Positions 43,357-52,792 are shown, numbered from the stretch's first letter. The stretch: 64,000 bases of DNA from JADKCL01 sp031424495 (GCA_031424495.1 JANPHP010000478.1:1-64000), one strand, 5' to 3'. Made by a program: numbers and translations. The notes: a model not told the origin generated them from the sequence alone.

Positions 43357-45108
43357 ATGGGTCACCTGAGTAAGTTCCGACTTGGCTTTTTGTTATGCGC
43401 ATTTTGCCTGTTTTTTTCCATTTCCAATACATTGCAGGGTCAAATTTTGTTTGGTGCGGCGGCTACACAGGATTCGCTTTGGGGAATTGACACGACCACT
43501 TGGACGGTCGTGCAACGCACCAAGCCCACACTGACTGGCAATACCATCTTGGGCATTGCAGGTTTGGCTGATGACCCGATCGGCCATGATTCTTATGCCT
43601 TGCTCATCGTCGCAGCGGCCCCCAACTCCACCTTGCTTGCCCAAATCAATCCCATGAATGGCGTTTGCACGCAAGTCGGCAATTTGGGCCTGGCATTCAC
43701 CTCGATTGCCTTTAGGGCAGATGGGCAGCTCATGGGCGTTGTGGGCGATGGTGGCGGCGCTAATGCGGAAAAGGTGCTGCTAATCGACAAAACAACAGCT
43801 GCGACAAGCCCAGCAGTGACTCTGGGTAATGGCGACAACGGCGAGGTGATTTGCTTCAATGGTGATGATGCGATGCTCTACCACTGGTCAGGCAGCAGCA
43901 TGATGGTTTTGGAAAAATTTCCGGCATCTACACCTTACACGCCTCTTACCAATATCGCGACGACAGGCACGCCTGGGGCAGAAAAACGCGGTGCCATTTA
44001 CCTCGGGAGCGGCAAATTCATTACCGCAGAGGTGGGCAACCGCCTGCGGCGCATGAGAGACGCTGGCCAGTATGGCCCGATCGTCAGCAACACGCCCGAC
44101 GCGCTCACGGGCATGATCATGCCCCCAAAATTCGGCCTCTCAGACAATCTGGTCTGCATCAATGAAGTGGTGACTTGGAGCGTCAAGGGCTTGACGCCCG
44201 ACACGGCATTTTATGATTGGGGAGATGGCACAATCGATCTTGTGTATCCTGCAGGGCCAGCCACGCATGTCTATCTGAGTGCAGGCAGCAAACTGGTGAA
44301 TGCGGGACTCAAAAACAGCAGTATCGGAAAGGACACCTTGGTTTCAGGGAATATCATGGTGAATCCATTGCCCGGGGTATTCCTCTCACCATCCACCGAC
44401 ACCATCCTCTGTCTTGCCGATACATTGGTGATTTCGGGGACATTCGGTGGCCAAAGTCAATGGTACCGAAACGGCATTGCAATCCCTGGTGCTACAACCA
44501 ATGTCTATGCCTCAACGGTAAGCGGCTGGTACAACATGCAAAAACGCAATACCAATGGCTGTATCGACAGCGCTCACGTGGGCATTTCAGTGGTCTTGGC
44601 AAGCCAAGCGCCTTCGCCCACCATCAGTTTTGATACCACAGGCTGCCCGACAGTCGTCTTTCAAAACAACGATGCTTTTGCCACCCAGTGGGCGTGGACA
44701 TTTGGCGACGGGGGCAGCTCCAATGCCCCAAATCCCAGCCATACCTACGCAGCTGTCGGTACTTATACTGTGAACCTTGTCGCTGCGAATGCATGCTTCA
44801 CGACGCCCGCAAGCGTGAGCGTGGTGGTCGATTGCTTCATTGGCACCCAAGACCCGAGCGCATCCTTCATCAAACTTGTTCCCAATCCGAGCAGCGGACA
44901 CGCGACTTTGATGGCCGATCTGAGCGAGACCACGCAATTCAGCTATCGGATTGCCGATTTGCAAGGCAGAATCCTTTACGACAGTGAATCAATGGAAGTG
45001 CAGGGTAATATGTCGGCGGCGATTCCGATCGCACCAGCTCCGGGCTTGTATTCCGTCTTCGTGCAAGCCAATGGCAAGACGCAAGTCTTGCGTTGGCTGG
45101 TACAATAG
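43357..45108 (+). CDS. Secreted protein with PKD domains and T9SS sorting domain (tandem paralogue 2)
   Basis: 583 residues. Signal peptide about 1-28 (TLQGQ). It shares order and many residues with the upstream gene: LWGIDTTTWTVVQR, ADDPIGHDSYALL, NGEVICFNGDDAMLYHWSG, PKD unit FYDWGDGT near 284, Ig-like unit CLADTLVISG near 351, PKD unit WAWTFGDGG near 444, and T9SS sorting domain at about 504-583 ending WLVQ. It lacks the Ig-like unit with the DLGADSTICDGD stretch. The strong terminator in between makes this a separate transcript. Predicted role: adhesion or surface structure. Confidence 0.9.
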   Translation: MGHLSKFRLGFLLCAFCLFFSISNTLQGQILFGAAATQDSLWGIDTTTWTVVQRTKPTLTGNTILGIAGLADDPIGHDSYALLIVAAAPNSTLLAQINPMNGVCTQVGNLGLAFTSIAFRADGQLMGVVGDGGGANAEKVLLIDKTTAATSPAVTLGNGDNGEVICFNGDDAMLYHWSGSSMMVLEKFPASTPYTPLTNIATTGTPGAEKRGAIYLGSGKFITAEVGNRLRRMRDAGQYGPIVSNTPDALTGMIMPPKFGLSDNLVCINEVVTWSVKGLTPDTAFYDWGDGTIDLVYPAGPATHVYLSAGSKLVNAGLKNSSIGKDTLVSGNIMVNPLPGVFLSPSTDTILCLADTLVISGTFGGQSQWYRNGIAIPGATTNVYASTVSGWYNMQKRNTNGCIDSAHVGISVVLASQAPSPTISFDTTGCPTVVFQNNDAFATQWAWTFGDGGSSNAPNPSHTYAAVGTYTVNLVAANACFTTPASVSVVVDCFIGTQDPSASFIKLVPNPSSGHATLMADLSETTQFSYRIADLQGRILYDSESMEVQGNMSAAIPIAPAPGLYSVFVQANGKTQVLRWLVQ

Positions 45109-45128
45109 CATTCTACCGAGCCAAATGC

Positions 45129-46220
45129 TTACTCCTCATGGGGCGGACGATAGCCAGAATCCTTGAAGATTTTTTGGTAGTCACGCATTTCCACGAGCGC
45201 GTCGAGCGTGACATCTGGATGCTTGACCATGTATTCTGAAACGATGCGCCAACCGATGTACTGGCCGAGACGCGGAGCGGAACCACGGTTGAGTTGGCTG
45301 GTGAATGGGCTGTCGTCGACGTAGCGGCGCTGCAAAGTAGCGTCGGCGGAATACAGGTCGACCACGAGGTCCTTGTAAATGCGACCTTGGTAGAGATTGG
45401 CCCAATCGAGTTGGGAGGCCTCGTAGTACAATTTGAGCGTATCTGAGACCTCGGGTCCAAGGATCTTGTCGACAAAATACATCTTGATGCCCTCGTGGAT
45501 CACGTAATCGATCAAAACAGGATTTTTGCGCAAGTCCGGCTCCGGCACGATGACATCGGCCATCTTGTGTACCACAAGGGAGGGCATGTGCTCAGGCGTG
45601 CAGCGCCGCCTGATGTAGCGCGGCAGATCCAAGGGGTAGTATTGGAAGGAAGGCCCCATGAAATAATGGACGCCAATCCCCAAATAGGTCGGTGAGATGT
45701 AAATCTGATCGAGCCCAGCCTGGGCTGTACGCGGATAGCCGTCTACATAGGCTGCGATGATCGGTGTAGGCTTGTTGGGAAAATAATATTTGTAGCGTTT
45801 GAAGGGATTGATCAGCGCTGCATGGATATCCCATCCGCCCAATACCTGGTGCACAGTGTCCAGCAAAACCTGCCCCTGAGGATCCATGGAAAACCCAGCC
45901 ATGGCATCGCCAATGAGGCTGTCTGTAGCGATGCTATCATTGCCCCCAAACATCCAATCGGTAATAAAACCATCGGAATCCTTGAAATATTTGTCAAAAA
46001 TGGCCTTTGCGTTGAGAGTGGTATCGTGCCGCAAATCCTGCCCACTTTGGTACAAGGCCTCATCCAATCTGATTACCTTCAAATCAATCACCACGTCGTC
46101 CAGTGGAATATCGCCAGGCGTCGCGGAATCGCAGGCGGAGACGAACATGAGTAGAGAAAAACCAAGCACAAACAGCCCGAAGGGCATTTTGCTGTGCTTC
46201 AAAAAGGAAATAGAATTCAT
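45129..46220 (-). CDS. gldB: GldB-like gliding motility lipoprotein
   Basis: 363 residues. Lipobox VSAC with signal sequence. Family-type stretches are LGIGVHYFMGPSFQYYPL (aromatic-rich core), YIRRRCTPEHMPSLVVHKMADVI, IHEGIKMYFVDKI and the C-terminal LGQYIGWRIVSEYMVKHPD. GldB is needed for gliding in Flavobacterium and is linked with the T9SS/motility machinery, though its biochemical role is open. The ATG chosen gives a direct signal sequence; an upstream ATG adds 13 residues. A TACTTTTG box lies 20 bases before it. GldC, its common neighbour, is absent. Confidence 0.85.
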   Translation of the reverse strand: MNSISFLKHSKMPFGLFVLGFSLLMFVSACDSATPGDIPLDDVVIDLKVIRLDEALYQSGQDLRHDTTLNAKAIFDKYFKDSDGFITDWMFGGNDSIATDSLIGDAMAGFSMDPQGQVLLDTVHQVLGGWDIHAALINPFKRYKYYFPNKPTPIIAAYVDGYPRTAQAGLDQIYISPTYLGIGVHYFMGPSFQYYPLDLPRYIRRRCTPEHMPSLVVHKMADVIVPEPDLRKNPVLIDYVIHEGIKMYFVDKILGPEVSDTLKLYYEASQLDWANLYQGRIYKDLVVDLYSADATLQRRYVDDSPFTSQLNRGSAPRLGQYIGWRIVSEYMVKHPDVTLDALVEMRDYQKIFKDSGYRPPHEE

Positions 46221-46240
46221 AGAAAACAGCTTCAAGACAC

Positions 46241-46248
46241 CAAAAGTA
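46241..46248 (-). promoter_or_regulatory. -7 box (TACTTTTG) upstream of gldB
   Basis: Exact TAnnTTTG on the minus strand, 20 bases before the GldB ATG. A -33 element at the usual spacing is weak. Confidence 0.4.
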
Positions 46249-46345
46249 TGAATGTTCAAGGTAATTGGTTAAAATTGTGCCGCATTTTGGAACGATTCTT
46301 GTTTCGATATGCAAAACGATTTTAGTAACACTATTACCGAAAAGT

Positions 46346-47032
46346 ATGAAAAGAACAGTTTTCCTCAGTGCGCTGCTTTTGATCCTTGGCCTTACAGGCA
46401 TCAACAAGGTGATGGCCCAAGAAGGTGCCAAAGTCGGTTTCAGCCTTCGCCCGACGGTGAGCTGGGCCAGCGTAGTCGCTGACTCCACCAAGCAAAAGCC
46501 GGTCGGTTTGCAAAACAAGGCAGGTGCGGGCGTAGCATTTGACTTCATCTTCACCTACGGTTTCTCTGAGAAAATCGCCTTCAAGACTGGCATCAACATT
46601 TCCAGTAGAAAAGTCGGCAGCTATAGCTCGACCACGATCTTGGGCACTACGAGCACAATCGACCAAAAGACTAGCCTCACATCGGTCGAGGTTCCTGTGG
46701 GCCTGAAATTCCGTTCCCCAGAAATCGGCAGCGGGCTTTACATCGTCGGTATGTTTGGCGTGACCCCAGAGATCAACTTCTCCAACAAAGTAGTCACCGA
46801 CATCTCCGTGGGTGGCCTGTCGACCAGGGATGAGCGTCAAGACATCAACGAAATCAACCTCATCACCACAAGCTTCTCACCAGGTGCTGGTGTGGATTGG
46901 GAATTTGACTGGGGCATGTTGGAGTTCACAGCGACCTACAACCTGGGCTTGCTCAGCTACACCAACAAAAAAGACACTGGCTACGCCAGCAAGATCAGCT
47001 CGATCGGCTTGAACGTCGGCTATTTCTTCTAA
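46346..47032 (+). CDS. Outer-membrane beta-barrel protein (PorT-like)
   Basis: 228 residues. Signal peptide about 1-22 (KVMAQ). The mature part reads as an eight-stranded beta-barrel typical of the OMP_b-brl_2/PorT-type family: KVGFSLRPTVSW first strand, IAFKTGINISSRKVG, VEVPVGLKFRS and a final SIGLNVGYFF with terminal Phe. Members of the family often belong to the T9SS or stabilise the outer membrane. It diverges from gldB (about 125 bases apart), a setting that fits T9SS-linked function, but no role is proven by sequence. A strong terminator follows. Confidence 0.88.
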   Translation: MKRTVFLSALLLILGLTGINKVMAQEGAKVGFSLRPTVSWASVVADSTKQKPVGLQNKAGAGVAFDFIFTYGFSEKIAFKTGINISSRKVGSYSSTTILGTTSTIDQKTSLTSVEVPVGLKFRSPEIGSGLYIVGMFGVTPEINFSNKVVTDISVGGLSTRDERQDINEINLITTSFSPGAGVDWEFDWGMLEFTATYNLGLLSYTNKKDTGYASKISSIGLNVGYFF

Positions 47033-47051
47033 GGCAAAGCTCTATTCGTGC

Positions 47052-47085
47052 GGAAAAGGCCATTCTCCCAAGAATGGCCTTTTCC
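47052..47085 (+). terminator. Intrinsic terminator
   Basis: 15-bp perfect stem (47052-47066 with 47071-47085, GGCCATTCT core), CCCA loop, symmetric A/T flanks. It follows the beta-barrel gene. Confidence 0.9.
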
Positions 47086-47116
47086 TTTTGGGTCAAACTG
47101 ACTAAATTACATCCGC

Positions 47117-47662
47117 ATGAAAAAATTTGTATCCTTTGCGGGGATTGCCCTCTGCATGATGCTATTGAGTGCAGGATGTAAATCCCGCCATTCCTCAACG
47201 ACCTCCGATAGCCCCATGAAAATGAAAGCTTTTGAAGAGCCCAGCTATGAAACCTCAATCCCCATTGCTGACAGGGAACTACTGCTCAAAGCACTGGACA
47301 GGGCGGGCCATGAAAAGCGCATCGTCAAAATCCCAGTGATGGTGAACCTATCGCCTCCAATCGGCATCCGGGCTTGGCATGAGGTGTACATTGGCACGTC
47401 ATCAGATATGGCTGTTGAAGACAAGATTTTGCTGCACCTAAACGATGCCGCGCTTGGGGTGAGCTTTGCCGATCGCCTGCATCAATACTGCCCGCAGGGC
47501 GACTGGTGCAAGCTTTGGCTCGTCGGCTACTGGGCAGAGGACTTGCCGGTGATCCATAGCGATCCCGAACCGTCGAAATTCCCTTTCAGCATCCGAGCGG
47601 TGCTCGGCCCGCAGGCAGATGGCGACAAGCCCATGGCCTATGTCGCCGTCAAATCTTCATAG
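47117..47662 (+). CDS. Predicted lipoprotein, unknown function
   Basis: 181 residues. Clear signal and lipobox (MMLLSAGC), then a Ser/Thr-rich linker and a compact domain with WHEVYIGTSSDMAV and CPQGDWCKLWLVGYW, the two Cys residues probably bridged. No recognised family. It follows the terminator of the previous gene, so it has its own transcript, and its 3' end overlaps the end of the convergent dioxygenase gene by 6 bases. Confidence 0.8.
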   Translation: MKKFVSFAGIALCMMLLSAGCKSRHSSTTSDSPMKMKAFEEPSYETSIPIADRELLLKALDRAGHEKRIVKIPVMVNLSPPIGIRAWHEVYIGTSSDMAVEDKILLHLNDAALGVSFADRLHQYCPQGDWCKLWLVGYWAEDLPVIHSDPEPSKFPFSIRAVLGPQADGDKPMAYVAVKSS

Positions 47663-48355
47663 CTCGGCCCACTCCCGCAACAGGTGGCTGAATGAATGCT
47701 GGACCTTGGTGGCTGCATCCTCCAGCTCTGGCAAGATCTCCAATTGTTCATGTGCGCGTTTGAGGTCGAATAAAATCTGTCGGTGCTGCGGGTCGCGCAC
47801 GGCGCTCTGTATCCACGTCACACAGACGCGGCGCTCGCCCCGGGTCACCGGCGCTACGCGGTGCACAGTCGTCGCCGGATAAAATATCGCATCGCCAGCC
47901 TTCAATTTCCAAATACTTTGCCCACCAGGCACGATCACCTCGAGTTCACCACCATCGTAGCTATCTGGTTCAGAGATGAATAGCGTCATCGCGATATCGG
48001 TGCGAATGGGCGCCAGCCCCATCATGATGGGGCTGTCGAGATGCCATCCATAGGTGTCCTCAGGTCCATATTTCGAATAGATGAGCGGATAGACCTTGGT
48101 TGGAAAGAAAGCCTTGTGTACGTCTGGTATGCTCATGAGATGCTGCATCAGCAGCTGGTCGAGTTGCTGTTTTTGAGGCGAATCGGCTATTTGCTGGTTG
48201 CGTTTTACACGCGCAGCGGGGCCGCCGGCAGTCGAGCGGCCGTCGACAAAGTCTAGGACATCCATCGCTTGCTGGACATGCGAGAGCAAGGTGGCCGGGA
48301 TAATGTCGGGGACATGAAGAAACCAGGGAGTCGTACTCATGATGCGTCGGGTCAA
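47657..48355 (-). CDS. PKHD-type Fe(II)/2-oxoglutarate dioxygenase
   Basis: 232 residues. A double-stranded beta-helix fold with the iron triad His105, Asp107 (YGWHLDSP) and His165 (TTVHRVAP), and a 2-oxoglutarate-binding Arg near 172-176 (RGERR). Length and sequence match the PKHX/YbiX (PiuC) family, which E. coli and Pseudomonas regulate by iron. The substrate is unknown. Start codon: the first ATG gives MTRRIMSTT; an ATG five codons later is also possible. The gene end overlaps the convergent lipoprotein by 6 bases. Confidence 0.9.
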   Translation of the reverse strand: MTRRIMSTTPWFLHVPDIIPATLLSHVQQAMDVLDFVDGRSTAGGPAARVKRNQQIADSPQKQQLDQLLMQHLMSIPDVHKAFFPTKVYPLIYSKYGPEDTYGWHLDSPIMMGLAPIRTDIAMTLFISEPDSYDGGELEVIVPGGQSIWKLKAGDAIFYPATTVHRVAPVTRGERRVCVTWIQSAVRDPQHRQILFDLKRAHEQLEILPELEDAATKVQHSFSHLLREWAEL

Positions 48356-48542
48356 ATTGGTGGGATGAAGATAGGGAAATTGGATGAAGTCGCAAATGTG
48401 TACAAATTCGCCCTTGCCCGAGCCGCATTAACCCCCTCAATCAATGGGAAAATGACTGTGCAGTGGTCTCAACAGTCACCGTCCAAAATAGAATTTGCAG
48501 AACGGTGGACAAATCCCTAATTTTCGTCCCAAAATTAAGACA

Positions 48543-49913
48543 ATGAAATCGCCTAGAATATTAATCATTGATGACGAGGAGAGCATCAGGAGCACCTTGA
48601 AAGATATCCTCGAGTATGAGGATTACAAGGTGGAAACAGCCTCCGATGGCGAGGAGGGCCTAGCGAAGATCAAGGACGACGAGTGGGATGTGATCCTCTG
48701 CGATGTCAAAATGCCTAAGCGTGACGGCATTGAGGTATTAGAAATGGGACTCAAGCACAACCCTGAGCTCCAATTCATCATGATCTCCGGCCACGCCAAT
48801 ATTGATACAGCCGTCGAGTGCACCAAAAAAGGCGCCTACGACTTCATCCAAAAACCACCGGATCTGAACCGTCTGCTCGTGACCGTGCGCAACGCCATGG
48901 ACAAGAGCGAGTTGGTTACCGAGACCCGCATCCTCAAGCGCAAAGTCACCAAGGTGCGCGAGATCACAGGCGACTCCCCCATCATTTCCAAAATCAAGGA
49001 AACGATCGAGCGTGTGGCCCCGACTGATGCACGCGTGCTTGTCACGGGCTCAAACGGTACCGGCAAGGAACTCGTGGCCCGCTGGATCCATGAAAAAAGC
49101 AACCGTGCAGGCGGCCCGATCATCGAGGTCAACTGTGCTGCCATTCCTTCTGAACTGATTGAAAGCGAACTCTTTGGCCACGAGAAAGGCTCATTTACAG
49201 GCGCGCTCAAGCAACGCACAGGCAAGTTTGAGCAAGCGCATGGCGGCACGCTTTTTCTCGACGAAATCGGCGACATGAGCCTCTCGGCGCAAGCCAAGGT
49301 TTTGCGCGCCCTGCAAGAGCACAAGATTACCCGCGTCGGTGGCGACAAAGACATCACCGTGGATGTGCGCATCATCGCCGCCACCAACAAAGACCTGCTC
49401 AGCGAGATCGAGGAAGGCAATTTCCGCGAAGACTTGTACCATCGCCTAAGCGTGATCCTCATCCACGTGCCCTCGCTCAAGGACCGCAAGGAAGACATTC
49501 CGCAGTTGGTGGATCAATTCCTGAGAGAAATCTGCGAGGAATACAAGGTGCCGCATTCACCCAAAGTGAATAAGAAGGCAATGGAGGAGCTCATGAAACT
49601 GGAGTGGCGCGGCAACGTGCGTGAGCTTCACAACGTGATCGAGCGCCTTGTGATCATGAGCGACGGGGAAATCACCGAGCAAGAGGTCATCACGTTTGCT
49701 GTTCCGCGCAAAAACAAGCGCAACGAGGAAAGCATATTTGATCGCTATGAGCGCTTTCAAGACTTCAAGGACTTCGCCGAGCGCGAATTTATCGAGAAGA
49801 AATTGCGCCGCAATCAATGGAATATCACTAAAACTGCAGAGGAAATCGACATCCAACGCAGCCACCTTTACAATAAAATAGAGAAATACGGGTTACGCCG
49901 CGACAAAAATTAA
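48543..49913 (+). CDS. NtrC-family sigma-54 response regulator
   Basis: 456 residues. Receiver domain at about 1-120 with Asp54 as phosphoacceptor and Lys104. A sigma-54 AAA+ domain lies at about 140-380 with Walker A GSNGTGKE (169-176), the sigma-54 contact loop GSFTGA (216-221) and Walker B GTLFLDEIGD. A Fis-type HTH lies at the C-terminus (NITKTAEEIDIQRSHLYNKIEKYGL). It activates RpoN-dependent promoters. No histidine kinase is beside it, so it is an orphan in this window. The ATG before KSPRILIID was chosen as it starts the receiver directly. Confidence 0.94.
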   Translation: MKSPRILIIDDEESIRSTLKDILEYEDYKVETASDGEEGLAKIKDDEWDVILCDVKMPKRDGIEVLEMGLKHNPELQFIMISGHANIDTAVECTKKGAYDFIQKPPDLNRLLVTVRNAMDKSELVTETRILKRKVTKVREITGDSPIISKIKETIERVAPTDARVLVTGSNGTGKELVARWIHEKSNRAGGPIIEVNCAAIPSELIESELFGHEKGSFTGALKQRTGKFEQAHGGTLFLDEIGDMSLSAQAKVLRALQEHKITRVGGDKDITVDVRIIAATNKDLLSEIEEGNFREDLYHRLSVILIHVPSLKDRKEDIPQLVDQFLREICEEYKVPHSPKVNKKAMEELMKLEWRGNVRELHNVIERLVIMSDGEITEQEVITFAVPRKNKRNEESIFDRYERFQDFKDFAEREFIEKKLRRNQWNITKTAEEIDIQRSHLYNKIEKYGLRRDKN

Positions 49914-49992
49914 TTGTTCACAGCCATTGGAGCCACGACAAGCCGACCTAATTTTGTAGGCGGCCATCAATGCTCAACCCGCGCAATTCCTT

Positions 49993-51783
49993 ATGGAGAA
50001 GATTCGTAATTTTTGCATTATAGCCCACATCGACCACGGTAAAAGTACCTTGGCCGACAGATTGTTGGAGTACACCGGCACGATCACATCGCGTGAAATG
50101 CAGGCGCAAGTCCTCGACGACATGGATTTGGAGCGTGAAAAAGGCATCACGATCAAAAGCCACGCGATCCAGATGAACTATACTGCCCAAAATGGGCAGA
50201 AATATGTTTTGAACCTGATCGACACGCCTGGACACGTCGACTTCAGCTATGAAGTCTCGCGCTCTATCGCTGCCTGCGAAGGTGCGTTGCTCATCGTAGA
50301 TGCCGCACAAGGCATTGAAGCCCAGACCATCTCCAACCTCTACCTTGCATTGGAGCACGACTTGGAGATCATTCCAGTGATCAACAAGATCGACTTGCCT
50401 GGCGCGATGGTCGAGGAAGTGCGCGATGAAATCATGGACTTGGTGGGCGTGAAGGCTGACCAAGTAATCCTGGCGAGCGCCAAGGAAGGCGTCGGCATCT
50501 TGGATATTTTGGAAGCCATCGTGTCACGCGTTTCCCCACCCAAAGGAGATCCCAACGCACCACTGAAAGCACTGGTTTTTGACTCCGTCTTCAATCAATA
50601 CCGGGGCACCATCGTCTATTTTCGCATCATGGATGGCAGCATCCACAAGATGCAGCACGTCAAGTTTTTCCAAACCGAGGCTATGTACCACGCCGACGAG
50701 ATCGGCGTGCTCAAGCTCAAAATGGAAGCGCGTGATACCGTCGAGTGCGGGTCAGTCGGCTACCTCATCTCTGGCATCAAAAACGTGCGGGAAATCCACG
50801 TCGGTGACACCATCACGGGCGTCGAAAACCCTGCCACAGAGGCTGTAGAAGGCTTCAAAGAGGTGAAGCCCATGGTCTTTGCAGGCATGTACCCTGTCGA
50901 CACCGAAGAATTTGAAGATTTGCGCAGTTCGCTGGAGAAACTGGTTTTGAACGACGCCGCTTTGGTATGGGAGCCCGAGACCTCGGCAGCTTTGGGCTTT
51001 GGATTCCGTGTCGGATTCCTCGGCATGTTGCACATGGAAATTGTGCAGGAGCGATTGGAGCGCGAATTTGACATGACGGTCATCACGACAGTCCCCAACG
51101 TCGGATTCAAAGCTTTTCTCAGCAATGAAACGGAACTGGAGATCAATAGCCCTAGTGATCTACCCGACCCATCGCGGATTGCATGGGTAGAGGAGCCCAT
51201 CATCAGGGCTCAAATCATCTCCCGCGCCGATTTCATCGGCCCGATCATGACCCTGTGCATCAACAAGCGTGGCATCTTCAAAAACCAGACCTACCTCACC
51301 CCGACGCGTGTCGAGCTGATCTTTGAATTGCCCTTGGCGGAGGTCGTGTTTGACTTTTTTGACCGATTGAAGACCATTTCGAAGGGCTATGCGTCCTTTG
51401 ACTATGACTTGATCGGATTCAGGGAGAGCAAACTCGTAAAGCTCGACATCCTCATCAACGGCGAGCAAGTCGATGCGCTCAGCGCGATTATCCACCGTGA
51501 CCGGGCTTATGATTGGGGCAAAAAAATCTGCGAGAAGCTGAAGGAATTGATCCCAAGGCAGCAATTCATGATCGCGATTCAGGCAGCGATCGGGGCCAAG
51601 ATTATTTCGCGTGAAACGATATCTGCACTGCGCAAAGACGTGACTGCCAAGTGCTATGGTGGTGACATCAGTCGCAAGCGCAAACTGCTGGAAAAGCAGA
51701 AAAAAGGAAAGAAACGCATGCGCCAAGTCGGCAACGTGGAGATTCCACAGAGCGCCTTCATGGCCTTGCTCAAACTCGATTGA
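49993..51783 (+). CDS. lepA: Elongation factor 4 (LepA)
   Basis: 596 residues. GTPase with P-loop AHIDHGKST, DTPGHVDFSYE (G3) and NKIDLPGA (G4), then EF-G-like domains and the LepA-specific C-terminal domain ending RQVGNVEIPQSAFMALLKL. It back-translocates or remodels stalled ribosomes. The length is normal. A strong intrinsic terminator follows. It starts 79 bases after the NtrC-type regulator. Confidence 0.98.
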   Translation: MEKIRNFCIIAHIDHGKSTLADRLLEYTGTITSREMQAQVLDDMDLEREKGITIKSHAIQMNYTAQNGQKYVLNLIDTPGHVDFSYEVSRSIAACEGALLIVDAAQGIEAQTISNLYLALEHDLEIIPVINKIDLPGAMVEEVRDEIMDLVGVKADQVILASAKEGVGILDILEAIVSRVSPPKGDPNAPLKALVFDSVFNQYRGTIVYFRIMDGSIHKMQHVKFFQTEAMYHADEIGVLKLKMEARDTVECGSVGYLISGIKNVREIHVGDTITGVENPATEAVEGFKEVKPMVFAGMYPVDTEEFEDLRSSLEKLVLNDAALVWEPETSAALGFGFRVGFLGMLHMEIVQERLEREFDMTVITTVPNVGFKAFLSNETELEINSPSDLPDPSRIAWVEEPIIRAQIISRADFIGPIMTLCINKRGIFKNQTYLTPTRVELIFELPLAEVVFDFFDRLKTISKGYASFDYDLIGFRESKLVKLDILINGEQVDALSAIIHRDRAYDWGKKICEKLKELIPRQQFMIAIQAAIGAKIISRETISALRKDVTAKCYGGDISRKRKLLEKQKKGKKRMRQVGNVEIPQSAFMALLKLD

Positions 51784-51796
51784 TCACAGGCACAGG

Positions 51797-51823
51797 AGCC
51801 GGCCCTATCGGGTCGGCTTTTTT
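51797..51823 (+). terminator. Intrinsic terminator of lepA
   Basis: 9-bp stem AGCCGGCCC with GGGTCGGCT (one G-T wobble), TATC loop and a T6 run (51818-51823), 13 bases after the lepA stop. Confidence 0.85.
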
Positions 51824-51845
51824 GTAGCCGCAAAAATTTCAAGGT

Positions 51846-52727
51846 ATGCAACTGCTCGACGGCAAAGGTCTTTCAGAAATCATCAGGGAGGAGCTCAAGA
51901 TCGAGGTCGCCAAGCACATCGCAGCTGGCGAACGGGCCCCTCACCTTGTCGCCATCCTGGTCGGCAACCATGTTGCGAGCCACACCTACGTGGCCAACAA
52001 GGTGCGTGCCTGCAATTTTGTAGGCTATCGTAGCACGGAGTTGCGTTATGAGGCAACCCTGACCGAGAAATTTTTGCTCAAAAAGTTGCAAGCGCTGAAT
52101 GAAGATCCTGAAGTCGACGGCATCTTGGTGCAACTGCCACTTCCCGACCATATTTCAACCAACAAGGTCATCGAAACAATCTCTCCTTTTAAGGATGTAG
52201 ATGGCTTTCACCCAATCAATATTGGCCGAATGGCCAAAAACCTAGCCGCTCCCCTCCCTGCCACGCCTGCTGGCATATTGGAAATATTGAAGCGGTACAA
52301 GATCGAAACGCAGGGCAAACATGTCGTGATGGTTGGGAATAGCAATATTGTCGGCTCGCCGATGAGCATATTGATGGGGCGCGACACTTACCCGGGCCGA
52401 GCGACCGTGACCACCTGCCACATATATACAGAAGGGCTCGCGCAATACACGCGCACCGCCGACATCTTGATCGTGGCTACCGGCGTCGTCGGCCTCATCA
52501 AAGCCGACATGGTCAAGGAAGGTGCTGTCGTGATCGATGTCGGCATCAATCGCATTGTCGACACCAATGCACGTAGCGGTCATCGACTGGTGGGTGACGT
52601 CGATTTTGAAGCAGTGGCTCCCAAATGCAGTTTCATCACCCCGGTACCAGGCGGCGTCGGACCGATGACGATTGCATCTTTGTTGCTCAACACCATGATG
52701 CTGTATTTGGCGCACTTGGATCGATGA
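51846..52727 (+). CDS. folD: Methylenetetrahydrofolate dehydrogenase/cyclohydrolase
   Basis: 293 residues. It oxidises 5,10-methylene-THF to methenyl-THF and hydrolyses that to 10-formyl-THF. Signatures: SHTYVANKVRACNFVGYRS (catalytic Lys), GILVQLPLPDHI, PATPAGILEIL, MVGNSNIVGSPMSIL (NADP site) and TPVPGGVGPMTIA. It follows the lepA terminator by about 22 bases. Together with gcvT and purine genes it supports one-carbon metabolism. Confidence 0.98.
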   Translation: MQLLDGKGLSEIIREELKIEVAKHIAAGERAPHLVAILVGNHVASHTYVANKVRACNFVGYRSTELRYEATLTEKFLLKKLQALNEDPEVDGILVQLPLPDHISTNKVIETISPFKDVDGFHPINIGRMAKNLAAPLPATPAGILEILKRYKIETQGKHVVMVGNSNIVGSPMSILMGRDTYPGRATVTTCHIYTEGLAQYTRTADILIVATGVVGLIKADMVKEGAVVIDVGINRIVDTNARSGHRLVGDVDFEAVAPKCSFITPVPGGVGPMTIASLLLNTMMLYLAHLDR

Positions 52728-52765
52728 TCGATATGCGTTTAAGATACTGATTATCTTTCAATTAC

Positions 52766-52792
52766 AATTTCGTCCGCAGTGCGGACGAAATT
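52766..52792. repeat. 27-bp near-perfect palindrome
   Basis: AATTTCGTCCGC (52766-52777) is an exact inverted complement of GCGGACGAAATT (52781-52792) across a 3-base AGT loop. No T-run follows on either strand, so it is not a typical terminator. It lies between folD and the DUF1016 nuclease gene. Confidence 0.7.
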
